Positions 1 to 10,122 of a stretch of 64,000 bases of DNA are shown here, one piece after another. Every line of letters begins with the position of its first letter. The stretch's first letter is position 1. Position numbers and translations under genes: made by a program. The notes beneath the pieces are model-generated. The model ran no database searches. It was not told the DNA's origin and saw only the letters and a program-made list of their open reading frames with translations. Source of the stretch: Cryptomeria japonica (taxonomy: Eukaryota; Streptophyta; Pinopsida; Cupressales; Cupressaceae); NCBI RefSeq assembly GCF_030272615.1, contig NC_081413.1, positions 551,176,136 to 551,240,135 of the forward strand, written 5' to 3'.

Positions 1-81
1 GATGGAAAGGCTTTGGACCAAACCAAGCTGACAGACGTTTTCAATGCAGGGAAGGGGAAGTTCCCTCCCACATCGCCATGA
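1..81 (+). pseudogene. LINE-A ORF1, last 26 codons
   Basis: Frame 1 is open from base 1 to TGA at 79-81 and encodes a short hydrophilic tail ending FPPTSP. The stop overlaps the ORF2 start at 78-80 as ATGA. Most of ORF1, including any nucleic-acid-binding domain, lies before the window. The assignment rests on position directly before ORF2 and the overlap, not on a recognised domain. Confidence 0.55.
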
Positions 82-3000
82 AGCTATTATCATGGAATGT
101 TAGGGGTATCAACACTCCTAACAAGCATCGCATCCTCAAGCGCTGCATCTTTAAGGTCAAATCTGAAATTACTATTATTTAGGAAACCAAGCTTGATAGT
201 CTTGCAGGGAACTCCTTTGGGAAGAGTTTAGGAAAATACAACTGGTCAGGTATCCCTGCGATTGGGGCTTATGGAGGTTTAGGTATTATATGGGATCCAA
301 GCCACATCTCTTTAGATATTATAGAGACCAATATGTTCTGGATGGGACTAGACATCAAATGTATCAGTAATAACCTAAGGTTTAATCTGATTAATGTCTA
401 CGGGCCTACCCCAAATGACTTAAAACGAGCAGTCTGGGAGGAACCATCCTCCTTCATGAGCAGAAACAAGAACAAAGATTGCATAATAGGTGGTGATTTT
501 AATGTTATAGGCTGCCTAGCTGAGAAATCAGGTGGATGCTCTAGAGAACCTCAATCCTTATTAGATTTTAGAGAATGGACCTTCCAGAATAACCTCAGGG
601 ACATTCATACAGACAATGGTGTCTTTAGTTGGACCAATAGAAGATCTGGGTTCAGCATGATAGCAGAAATATTAGATAGGTTCCTTATTAAGGATAACAT
701 AGGCACCCTCAACAATATCTTAGTCAAGGCATCCATCCTCCCTTTCTCAGGCTCTGAGCACTTCCCGATTCAATTATCTATAGCTGAAGACCTCAAGCCA
801 CTAAAATGCCCATTCAAATTTGAGCTCATGTGGCTGAAAGAAGAAAATTTCATTAGTATGATAGAAAAGTGGTGGTCGTCATTCGAGGTATCCGGATCCA
901 AACTTTTTTGCTTTGTATCTAAGCTTAAAATGATCAAATAAGCTCTCCTCTCATGGAGCAGAGAAAAATTTGGCAATATTTTTGAAACCAAGACCAAAAT
1001 CGAATTAGAACTAAATGAGCTAAACAAATCAGTGATCAATTCTGGGATGGACCAAGAACGATACTCGAAAGAAAAAACGCTCATGAAAAAATATGAAGAT
1101 ATTCTATCAAAAGAGGAAACATTTTGGAAATAAAAATCACGAGAAACTTGGTTAGCTGATGGGGACAGGAACACCAAATTTTTCCACGCAAGTACCAAAG
1201 CTAGAAGGAGCAGAAACAAAATAACCAAAATCGTTGATAATGGCTGCCTAATAGAAGATCCTGAAGGAGTAGCCAAACACACTATTAATTTTTTCCAATC
1301 CCTTCTCAATTCAGAATCCTCCAATCTAGCTTCTCAGGAAAGTCTCCTCCAGAATATCCCTAAATTAATTTCTAAAGAACACAATATGACTCTTAATTAG
1401 AGCTTCACAGTAGAAGAAATTGAGAAAGTAGTAAAAGAACTGCACTTGAAAAAAGCTCCTGGGCCGGACGGTTTCCCAACCGCCTTTTTTCACTCGTGTT
1501 GGCATTTTATGGGACTGGAATTAGTGGCTGCTCTTGAAGGTGCCAGACAATTGGTAGGCTCCTTCGAGAGATCAACAACACCTTCATTGCCCTCATCCCC
1601 CAAAAAACCTATGCCTGACACCTTGGACGAGTTCAGACCGATCGCCCTCTGCAATACACTCTACAAAATCTTCACAAAAGCATTAGCTAATAGACTCAAA
1701 CCCCTCCTTCAAATTATCATCTCAGAAGAGCAATCCGGTTTTGTCCCTGACAGATCCATCTTGGATGGGGTTATTCTTGTCCACGAGGCAATCCACTCCT
1801 CTCACTCCAATTCTAGACCATCTATGTTCATCAAGCTAGATATCAAAAAGGCATACGATAAAGTGGACTGGAGGTTCCTTTGCAAATGCATGGCAGCATT
1901 TGGCTTCAACAAAAGTTGGATTAACTTGATATTCGAATGCATTTCAACTCCCCAATTCTCAATTTTGGTTAATGGTTCACCATAGGGCTTCTTCGCTAGC
2001 TCTAGAGGTTTGAGACAAGGGGACCCTATATCCCCCTTTCTCTATATTATCATGGCAGAAGGTCTAGGTAGGACCATATAGAAATCTCAAGAGCTTAGTA
2101 ACATAGAAGGGATTAGAATAACGAGCAATATCGATCTAGTAACTCATCAACAATTTGCAGATGATACTCTTCTGCTGGGGAATAGCTCCCTCTCTGAAGC
2201 TCGAAATTTCAAAACAATGCTGGAATGGTACACGGAAGCCTCTGGTCAGGAGGTAAACAAAGCAAAAACCAAGGTCTTTTTCCTTAATACTAAAGATAAT
2301 ATAGAAAAAGAAATCCTTAGTATTCTAGGTTTCCAGTCAGGATCTCTTCCATGTATTTACCTAGGTCTCCCTTTGGATAAAGGGACTAGAGCTAATAAGC
2401 TTTGGGACAACGTTTTGTCCAAGTTGGACTCAAGATTACAATCTTGGAAAGGAAATGGATATCTTTAGCAGGTATAATTGTTTTGATCCGCTCTGTCCTT
2501 TCAACAATCCCTCAGTATTACTTGTCTTGTCTCCAGCTCCCTGGCTGCATCAGGGATAGACTCATAAGGATCTTGAGATCCTTTCTATGGCAAGGTCTGG
2601 GAGACAAGAAGAAGTATGCATTAATTGCATGGGACACTCTTTGCCTTCCTAAACTAAATGGAGGCTTAGGTTTCCAGAATTTAGATAGTCAGAATAGGGC
2701 ACTTGGAGCCAAACTAGTATGGAAAATCTAGAAAGAGCCACATTTGAAATGGGTCAAAATAATAAATGAAAAGTATCTAGGCAACCTCGATTCAACTAGC
2801 ATCTTTAGAATACCTTCCCTTCCTAAAGGATCCAGAATTTGGAACTTCATTTCCTACTGTAGAGGAGTTCTATCCGACCAACTATCTTGGAACATTGGAC
2901 TAGGTGACAAAGCTTTATTTTGGGAGGACTCCTGGGGTGGTTATCCTCCTCTTATCAGCTTAATTAATGATGACTCTTTAAGGCAGGAGCTGGGGAATTC

Positions 3001-4217
3001 TGTAGGTAAGCTAGTTAGAGATTATGTTTCCTTCCCCAAATCGGCTCCGGCTTTAGGTTGGAGTTGGAAGCCCCTTTTAGTTTCCCCTCCCAACCAAAGA
3101 GGATGCTCTCTCCTTCTCTCGATTCTCCAGTCTAGAAAACTCTCATTCAATTCAAGTCAAGACAAATTGATCTGGACAGGTTCCTCGATTGGCTGGGACC
3201 TTTCTCTGGGCTGCCTTGCAGAAAAGGATCCTCACAAAGGAGCAATTCTAGAAATTAGGCTTTGCAGGTCCCTCCAGGTGTCCACTGTGTTGGAAAAGTG
3301 AGGAAGATGTGGACCACCTTCTACTCAATTGTGAATTTACCTTATCATGCTGGCACTGGCTGTTCAACAAACTCAATTTAAGTCAGGCATGTCAACAGGA
3401 CCTTCTTTCATTTCTTCAGAGTTGGCCAGTCTCTCAAAACTTCAGACATTATGGACATATTTGGATCATTTCCCCCTCGATCCTCCTCTGGGAAGTTTGG
3501 AAAGAAAGGAACAAAAGAATTTTTAAAGATAAATCCCTTAATAAGGAAACCTTGCTTGTCAAAATTGAGGCATCTATCATTGAGATCGCCAATAACTTCA
3601 TCAGGAAATCCCCTCTGAAGAACTCAAAATTCTCTCTCAGGGACGAAGCCATAAGGAAAAGCTGGGTTGACATCATTCTCCCCATGTTTGTTGGCCTAGG
3701 AGATGAGCATAACTTATCGGACATAAGGCAGTGTGTTTGGACTCCCCCACCCCTCGGTTGGTTCAAGCTCAATTTCGATGGAGCCTCCCGGGGTAACTCG
3801 GGCATAGCAGGTGTAGGTTGTGTCATCGACTCCTGGGAAGGGGAAGAGGTTGCTACTCTCGCTAAACTGATAGGGACAACCACTAATAATATGGCAGAAG
3901 CCAATGCAGTGGTAGAAGGGATGTTGCTCTGCCACAAACTAGGAATCCAAAATCTGGAAATTGAAGGAGACTCTGCAATCATCATTAACTCCCTCAGATC
4001 AGGAAACTCTTGCAATTGAAAAATTAATAATTTAATCAAAAGGGCAAGGGATTTACTCCCCTACTTTAGCTCGGTAATTATCAATCACATTTATAGAGAA
4101 GGAAATCGCAGAGCAAATGAACTTGCCAATATAGGAGCAAATGGTAAGGAATTCGAAAAACAAGGCAAAATTAAAAGCCTATCCGATCCAGCAATCCATC
4201 TTCCCTCAATCTTTTAA
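78..4217 (+). pseudogene. LINE-A ORF2 polyprotein, endonuclease-RT-RNase H, decayed
   Basis: The start is ATG 78-80, giving MKLLSWNVRGIN, a typical first motif of plant L1 endonuclease. GGDFNVI follows near 490, and GSEHFPI near 750 replaces the usual SDH, so a catalytic Asp is changed. RT motifs: KKAPGPDGF (about 1447), GFVPDRSILDGV (about 1738), KLDIKKAYDKVDW (about 1831), a frame-intact GLRQGDPISPF (about 2009) and QFADD (about 2151). A CPLC...H...C zinc-binding region lies near 3280-3330. RNase H runs from about 3756 (LNFDGAS, NMAEANAV, IEGDSA) to TAA 4215-4217. Frame 0 has stops at 180, 939, 1131, 1398, 1983, 2079 and 4017; frameshifts lie near 2445 and 3200, with further stops at 2729 and near 3249. 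The enzyme would have nicked target DNA and copied the LINE RNA; this copy cannot. Confidence 0.88.
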
Positions 4218-4883
4218 GATATCACACATATATAAGTCGGTTAATCGGGCTCACCTCCTCATTCCCCCCCCCCACTCTACCTCTCACTCATATGCAGAAT
4301 ATAGTTAGTTGATTTGATAAACGCCAAACCATATTCACCTATCATACTGAGAGGCCTAATATCAGTCTAGGACTTCTTCTTAAGGCACACCAATATGCAG
4401 AAGCAGGAATTAAATTAGGAAGGTCTCATCACTCCTTCAAAATCTCGGTTCCCCTCCTCCAGTAAACTTATCTTCGCCCTCATTCACTCTCCTCTCCCAA
4501 CCCTTCAATCCCCCATCCTCGTGTATCAAGCTTTACTTCAACTCACATATAAACTCATTTATAAATATTCATTGACAGAAGTACAAATATAGCCACAAAT
4601 ATAACTCTTCTTTCTTTCATACGTAGATAGATGCAATATAATTAAACACACACTAATATATCTATATGCATGAAATTACATGCATATACTTATATACTTA
4701 CAACAGACATATATCGCTAGTATTTGGTTGTATCTGTAATTATATATATATATGTAAGTAAAGTCATGCATACATTTATATTGAATTTTGAGATTTCTAT
4801 AGCCCCTTCTAGATCGTATAAATTCTCACTCTCATAGATCTGTAGATAGAGATGTATGTATACATATGAATATGTACGTATAA

Positions 4884-4914
<31 letters not shown>

Positions 4915-4984
4915 AATATGTATTGAGTTATAAATATACGTATATTATATAAACATGATATATATATATATATATATATTTAAC

Positions 4985-5033
<49 letters not shown>

Positions 5034-5198
5034 TGAGTTATAAATATATGTATATTATATAAACATGATATATATATATATATATATTTAATTCAATATA
5101 TATTTCTTATATATATGTATATATTAAAATTAATATATATACAAATATATGAATATATACATATTCTATATATATATTCACATCCAAATCTACATTCT

Positions 5199-5245
<47 letters not shown>

Positions 5246-5340
5246 CATATATACAAATTTATATATATATATATATTTCCATTTCAACTTTTACTCATCT
5301 TCTCATTCACAATTGCTCATTTTTTAGCATTACCTATTAA
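4218..5340. repeat. AT-rich LINE-A tail with several (TA)n microsatellites
   Basis: There is no coding sequence here. Alternating TA runs lie near 4886-4910, 4959-4978, 4989-5028, 5066-5087, 5208-5240 and 5258-5275. A unit of about 110 bp, containing the phrase TGTATTGAGTTATAAATAT and then AAACATGATATATATA, occurs twice (about 4918 and 5029). Short Y/I-rich open frames in this stretch are microsatellite artefacts. Confidence 0.85.
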
Positions 5341-5514
5341 ACCAGGAGATAATTCCCCCTAACATCAAATCCTGTTTAGCTTGCTTTCTACTCCTCCATT
5401 AGCGTTCTCGAATAACTTCATCTGTCGCCACCCATCAATTCATATTGAAGTTAGATACCCGGTTGTACCCGCCCCTGAGATTTTACTCTGTTGGCTGAGT
5501 TGTATCAATCATTC

Positions 5515-5566
5515 CTTCGCACATGCCAGTCATGCAAGGACTAATTGACACTAAGCATGTGCGAAG
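5515..5566. other. Perfect 12 bp inverted repeat in LINE-A tail
   Basis: CTTCGCACATGC at 5515-5526 is answered by GCATGTGCGAAG at 5555-5566, with a 28-base loop. The arms match exactly. They could form a stem in the LINE RNA, or be the remains of an insertion. Function unknown. Confidence 0.6.
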
Positions 5567-5797
5567 CCAAATGATGGAATTACGAGGCAGCTATAGCATT
5601 CATTACTCCGCGATCTGATACTTCGGTAAGGATTTCAAGTACCTCAATCTAACGCTTCATAATGAAGGTTAATAATTTCGGCTCAATCTCAAACAATATC
5701 ACTTCATCTCCAGTCTTGACTTCCAAAACCAAACCACTGGCCTTAAATAGACTTTCCCTCTTCTGCTTTTATTATCTGAAAGAGAAATTCAGGCGTT

Positions 5798-6403
5798 ATG
5801 GACACTATCCTCAAGCTCAAATGCTCCAAGAGACAAATGACCATTTTTGGAGAGATAAAGGCAACTCGGTTGAAAGGCATTGTGAATTTCCCTCACGACC
5901 TGGTTATTAATGGCATCTCACAAATCTTAGGGGAAGATTTCATCAACAATGAGGACAGAACCAGAGCAAATTCTAATATCTCCTCCATGTTTCTAGCTAT
6001 AGTGTTTCATTTTGTGCCCAATAGGGAGTTTATCAGAAAGCTATGTTTAAAAGTCTTCAAGCACAGTATTTTGGCAGAGCTCGATCGGGTAATGGTGAAT
6101 GTCACCTCTGATCTTCTGGCCCCCAAGCCAAGGCACTACGACATTCTAATGTGGGACAATCGCCAGGTTCCCCGTCTCCCAATCCCGATTCACGACAACC
6201 CTGCGAAGTTTGCCAATAGGCGTCCCATAATTCAGAGGAATATCAATTTCCTCATGTGGTGGTTTCATGTAAAATCCCCTCCCTACAATCACTGGCTGGC
6301 TGTATACCTCCGGGATGAAGGACTTAGAATGGACCTGGTATCCAAGATGGAAGACTCTGACCTGAAGCCCTCTACCTCGCCGAATATCTCACATTCAGAC
6401 TAA
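5798..6403 (+). CDS. Unidentified 201-codon ORF in the LINE-A 3' tail
   Basis: This is an uninterrupted ORF in a region where ORF2 upstream carries many stops. The product is about 201 residues, hydrophilic and basic at the start (KLKCSKRQ), with a central hydrophobic stretch (SSMFLAIVFHFVP) and an aromatic segment (INFLMWWFHVKSPPYNHWL) near residues 150-170. It ends in a Ser/Asp-rich tail. I recognise no family. It could be a third LINE ORF, a captured host fragment carried by 3' transduction, or chance. Neither the start codon nor expression can be judged; an ATG at 5662 opens another frame that ends in this region. Confidence 0.4.
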   Translation: MDTILKLKCSKRQMTIFGEIKATRLKGIVNFPHDLVINGISQILGEDFINNEDRTRANSNISSMFLAIVFHFVPNREFIRKLCLKVFKHSILAELDRVMVNVTSDLLAPKPRHYDILMWDNRQVPRLPIPIHDNPAKFANRRPIIQRNINFLMWWFHVKSPPYNHWLAVYLRDEGLRMDLVSKMEDSDLKPSTSPNISHSD

Positions 6404-6762
6404 GTAGGATCCCGAGAGTAAGGGCTCACCTCTTAAGCGAGATTTTGAGTAAATCCTTTTCTAAACTTTATAATACTCTGTTATACTTAACTCTTATAGA
6501 TAGAAACTGACTTTTTTGAAGTTCTAGACGTTTAATTGCAAACAGTTGGGATTCAAACAGTCACTTATAAGATAATACTATTATACACTTAATACTTCTA
6601 TGTATAGCTGTTGTCGCATTTTTATATCATTTTAATCATAAAGTATCTATCTCAGCATAAATCTAAACACATAAATATAGGTGTATAGATATACTGCTAC
6701 ATAGAGATATATACACACCTACATTTATGTGGTTATATTTATGAAGTAACATATACTTGTAG

Positions 6763-6990
6763 GTGAATATTACCACCTTCACGTCTCTGAAATCTCTTTT
6801 CGGAGTCCCACTTTTATGTATTGGGTCCCTTCCTCTGCTGTTTGCTTTACAGACCTCCCTTAATCCTTTCTCAGATGTTGACCTTCCCCCAAATTGCTCA
6901 CCTTCTCTTCCTTCGGTTGCATTGGCCACGACTGTAATTGCCCTGGTCTGCTTCATACTTACATTATTGTGTTTCAATATTCCTTGTTAA
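6763..6990 (+). CDS. Small hydrophobic ORF (75 codons) in the LINE-A tail, doubtful
   Basis: The short ORF encodes two strongly hydrophobic stretches, around residues 14-30 and 50-72, and ends in Cys. It could be a small membrane peptide, but pyrimidine-rich DNA often gives such frames by chance. It is listed because it lies in the unexplained tail between ORF2 and the poly(A). Confidence 0.15.
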   Translation: MNITTFTSLKSLFGVPLLCIGSLPLLFALQTSLNPFSDVDLPPNCSPSLPSVALATTVIALVCFILTLLCFNIPC

Positions 6991-7499
6991 GTGGTTATAC
7001 AGGCTTTAGCTCCAAATTTGCTTTCAGGGCAACCTAACTTCGGATACCTACAGGACACTTGGCTCTGGGTTGAATCAGCGAAGCCGGTTTATTCCCTCCC
7101 TTTGCTTAACACTTTTTTAGTTAAATTTCTACAGTTAACCTGATCTTTCAGCTTGTAGAAGCACCATTTCTCATTTTTTTGCGGGCTCCTATACAAACGC
7201 GGAAAACCCCTTCCACGATCAGCGATAACAAGCATCTTATGGACACTGTCGACCACCTCTTGCCATCTGAACTCCCCAACCTATACTATGGTACCTCATC
7301 ACAGAGATCATGTTTAAACATCGATGATCAAGAGATATTTAATTGAAGCTATGATAATGTAATTCCCCGAAAAGCTACGCATTGGATAATTGGCTATCAG
7401 GGTTATGTAATTTATTCTAGGATTTATCCTTGGGCAAGACTAGAGGTTTTCTTCATTCTGTTCTTTCCTACCGGTGCCCACACCGAACCAAACTTGTAT

Positions 7500-7580
7500 A
7501 AATTTGTAATTATTTTTCTCTAATTAATAAAATTTACGGCCTCGGTCCATTATCAAGCAAAAAAAAATAAAAAAATAAAA
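7500..7580 (+). other. LINE-A 3' end: AATAAA and A-rich tail
   Basis: TTAATAAAATTT at about 7524 is followed about 20 bases later by an A-rich tract interrupted by single T bases (about 7558-7580). This is the usual end of a plant LINE. No target-site duplication can be tested because the 5' end is outside the window. Confidence 0.7.
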
Positions 7581-8080
7581 CAATAAAGAATAAATATTTT
7601 TATAAATTCAACAATGCGATGGAAATATGAAAGAATGCTATTGATTTTAACTGATTAGAGAATTCTTGCAAATTTTTGTTTTTGAGATTTAATAAAAAAT
7701 AGTGTCGATTTTTAATTGATTATAGTTTTTTGCTGGATTAAAAACATAAAAATAAAAATAGAGAAAATTGAAATATTGGAGAAGACGTGGTCACTGGTGG
7801 AATTTTTTACTTGAACTATTTGGACTTCGCACTTCGCTATCAAGAAAACATGGTCGTGGTGTTCTTTTGTTTGCGTGCTAGGGTTTTAAAGGAAAACAAT
7901 GAAAAACATGCGTTTACCACTTTTTTCTCACATTTGAGTAGTGTAAATATTCCTGCGGTTTTTCGATGGTTTGTTGGTTTAGTTCTAGGCGATTTTCTGT
8001 GATTTTCTTGTGAGTTTTAGGTGAGTTTTCAAGGTTGTGGGTATGTGAGTTAACTTGTGAGTTGCCCACGCTGTAAAATT
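7581..8080. other. AT-rich spacer, nothing recognised
   Basis: There is no coding motif, repeat pair or terminal structure that I can support. A short + strand frame (7787-8002) has no recognisable content. Confidence 0.5.
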
Positions 8081-8242
8081 TCCAGCGAGTACTTTTTTTT
8101 TTTTTGATAAGTCACAACTGAAGCGGTATTTTAACTTTTCCTTGGAGCTAAGAACCAGTTGAGTAGACTCGAACCCAAGACCTGCCATGTAGGAGGCTCG
8201 CAGCTAACCGCTGCGTTGTGGGGTCATCCTCCAGCAAGTACT
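8081..8242 (-). mobile_element. tRNA-derived SINE with target-site duplication
   Basis: Read on the - strand, the body (about 8229 to 8094) starts GGATGACCCCACAACGC. It carries an A-box-like AGCGGTTAGCTGCGAG and a B box GGGTTCGAGTCT, the internal pol III promoter of tRNA-type SINEs. It ends in a run of A (T run at 8093-8105 on the + strand). Flanks TCCAGCGAGTACT (8081-8093) and TCCAGCAAGTACT (8230-8242) form a 13 bp duplication with one mismatch. The total is about 136 bp plus the duplication. It has no protein and would depend on LINE machinery to move. Confidence 0.8.
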
Positions 8243-9640
8243 TACATATTTAGTGAGTACTCACATACTCGGCGAGTACTTGTTGACTATGCAAACTATG
8301 GTTTTAGGTGTTAGGTCTTAGGGAGCTTCATCTTATAATTTGAAGAATGGTTTTACTTTATGTCACAAGGTTCGGGTTCATGTTTGTGTTCGACAACAAT
8401 AAAATTAGGATGAAGTTCGGCAAGAGGAAAAAAATAAAAAAAATTATTGTGATTCAATTCTCCTTATTTAAATTTAATTTTTAAAAAATATAAATTTTGT
8501 TATTTTTAAATTTATTCATATTTCAAATAAATAATATATATAGAAATAAAAATAATATATTATATATAAAATGATATCTAAAATATATAATAACATAGTA
8601 TATTATATATATTTTTAAATGCCAGATAAACTTTTTAATGTGACTGGTGATGTTGGCATAGGATGCCCTCCAACACCACGTGAAATGCTTTTGACTCGGA
8701 GCTATGAACTGATGAGGTCACAAATAGGGGACCAATCCCCAATTAACAATGTTGAGGTTCAAACCCGCAAGCACATTGGATCAGCAAAGGCACAGGCCTG
8801 GGATCACAATGGCCTAGTGGGGGTTTGAATCTTGGTGGGCGCAACAATACCACCATTTAACCAACACACTATGGGATGAACCCATAATACATGATATATA
8901 TTAAAAACATATAAATATATTATACTTATATTATATAAATATATATATCTTTATTTATATTATTAATAAATAATACATAATATAAATAAATAATATAATA
9001 TATATTAAAAAATATATAAATATATAAATATATTATATTTTATAGAATATAAATATGTAATTTAATCTAATAATAAAATAATAACTATTATAAATAAATA
9101 AAATATATTATATTTATATTTATTAAAATAAGTGAAACATAATATAAGTAAATAATATAAAAGGTTCGGGATGAATGTTCATGGAGTCATGTACAGGTCT
9201 TCTTGAAGTAGTGTTCGTAGTGATGCAGGTCCAGTGGGTCGCGCAGAGGCCTTCCATTGCGAAAAATAATTTCTCTTGCCCTCTATTACGATGATATCGC
9301 AACTTCGGATGTTTGTGTAGCATTCAAACTTGTGTTTCGGTTAAATAAAATCGATTGTAGAATTTTTTTGTTGTGCCCTAGTTGCTTGCGGAAGAAAATT
9401 CGTCTTTAACAGATTGATGTTGTGTTTTGTATGGATTTCGAGGCGAATATTAATGAATTTCATATATTTTTTATAAGTTCACCGGATTTTGAAATTGAAG
9501 CTGAAAATTCAGCAAACCCTTTGACACAAGTTTTACTATACATACTGTCCTAGTTTGAGTTGTATTGAAAATGACAAATTAAAATGCTAACAAGGAGGGA
9601 TAATGATATAAAACCGCATATTATGTTCAAGAGAGGAAAA
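8243..9640. other. AT-rich region without genes
   Basis: GCGAGTACT-like words recur just after the SINE (to about 8290). From about 8450 to 9150 the sequence is extremely AT-rich. A GC-richer island at about 8640-8880 has tRNA-like words (GGTTCAAACCC, GGCCTAGTGG, GGGTTTGAATC), but their spacing does not fit a tRNA or an intact SINE. Confidence 0.5.
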
Positions 9641-9645
9641 TAAGT

Positions 9646-9865
9646 TGGCACCACCCCACTCGTGGGTTGTATAAATAGATACATATTGTTGAGGATCTTA
9701 GAGAATCCCTACTTTGGTGTCATCATGGAAACGTATGCACTTGTTCCCCCAAGGGTTTGTGAACTTTTTTCTCTCCATGCTTTCAGTCATTCAAGCTCCA
9801 TAAACATTTGTCAAGCATAACATGTTTATTATGGTTGTGCTTATGAAACTTGTTAAGACTAATAA
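9646..9865 (+). repeat. Dispersed repeat, copy 1 (partner near 21165-21385)
   Basis: Words shared in order with 21165-21385 include ATAAATAGAT/AAAATAGAT, TAGAGRAT, GGGTTTGTGAACT/GGGCTTATGAACT, GCTTTCAGTCATTYAAG, ACATGTTTATTATG/ATACGTTTATTATG and CTTATGAAAC. Divergence is high, so both are old. The TATA-like ATAAATAG suggests LTR or promoter sequence. Confidence 0.6.
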
Positions 9866-9900
9866 GTGATTGGTTGGAGAGGATGGTGGTTGTTGAAAAG

Positions 9901-10052
9901 TTGTCATTGATGTCAAAGGTGAGAGGACACATTGTCATTGATGTCACTGGTGAGAAAATAAATTGTCATTAATATATAGATTGTTGGATGTTGTCATTGA
10001 TATCAAAGGTATATAGACAATTGGAAATTGTTGTCATTGATGTCAAAAGAGT
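9901..10052 (+). repeat. Degenerate tandem array of TTGTCATTGATGTCAAA (five units)
   Basis: The core starts at 9901, 9932, 9963, 9991 and 10031, so spacing is 31, 31, 28 and 40 bp. The same core appears at the edges of Copia-type LTRs elsewhere (about 54690 on +, about 29247 on -), so the array probably grew from an LTR start. Further copies near 10075 and 11380 lie on either side of the solo LTR. Confidence 0.7.
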
Positions 10053-10122
10053 ATGGACGAAATAATGGTCATCATTATCATTGGTGTCACATGAGATCTA
10101 TGTCGAAGATGGGAAGATTAAT

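Larger units (their letters stand above)
1..7570 (+). mobile_element. LINE-A, non-LTR retrotransposon (L1-like), 5' end outside window
   Basis: Order on the + strand: end of ORF1 (1-81), ORF2 with AP-endonuclease, reverse transcriptase, zinc-knuckle region and RNase H (78-4217), a 3.3 kb tail with AT microsatellites and a 201-codon ORF, then AATAAAATTT and an A-rich run at about 7557-7580. The A-rich end is what is expected of a LINE copied by target-primed reverse transcription. ORF2 has several stops and frameshifts, so the copy is dead. I treat the tail as part of the LINE because no other 3' end is seen between 4217 and 7557; an independent insertion or a 3' transduction is possible. Confidence 0.8.

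Noticed and set aside
3449-4039. 196-codon - strand ORF
   Set aside because: It is antisense to LINE-A RNase H, which has clear motifs on the + strand.
5115-5340. Y/I-rich ORFs of 63-70 codons
   Set aside because: They are translations of (TA)n microsatellites.
8640-8880. Possible second SINE or tRNA (GGTTCAAACCC, GGCCTAGTGG, GGGTTTGAATC)
   Set aside because: The order and spacing of the boxes do not fit a tRNA or a SINE, and no tail or target duplication was found.
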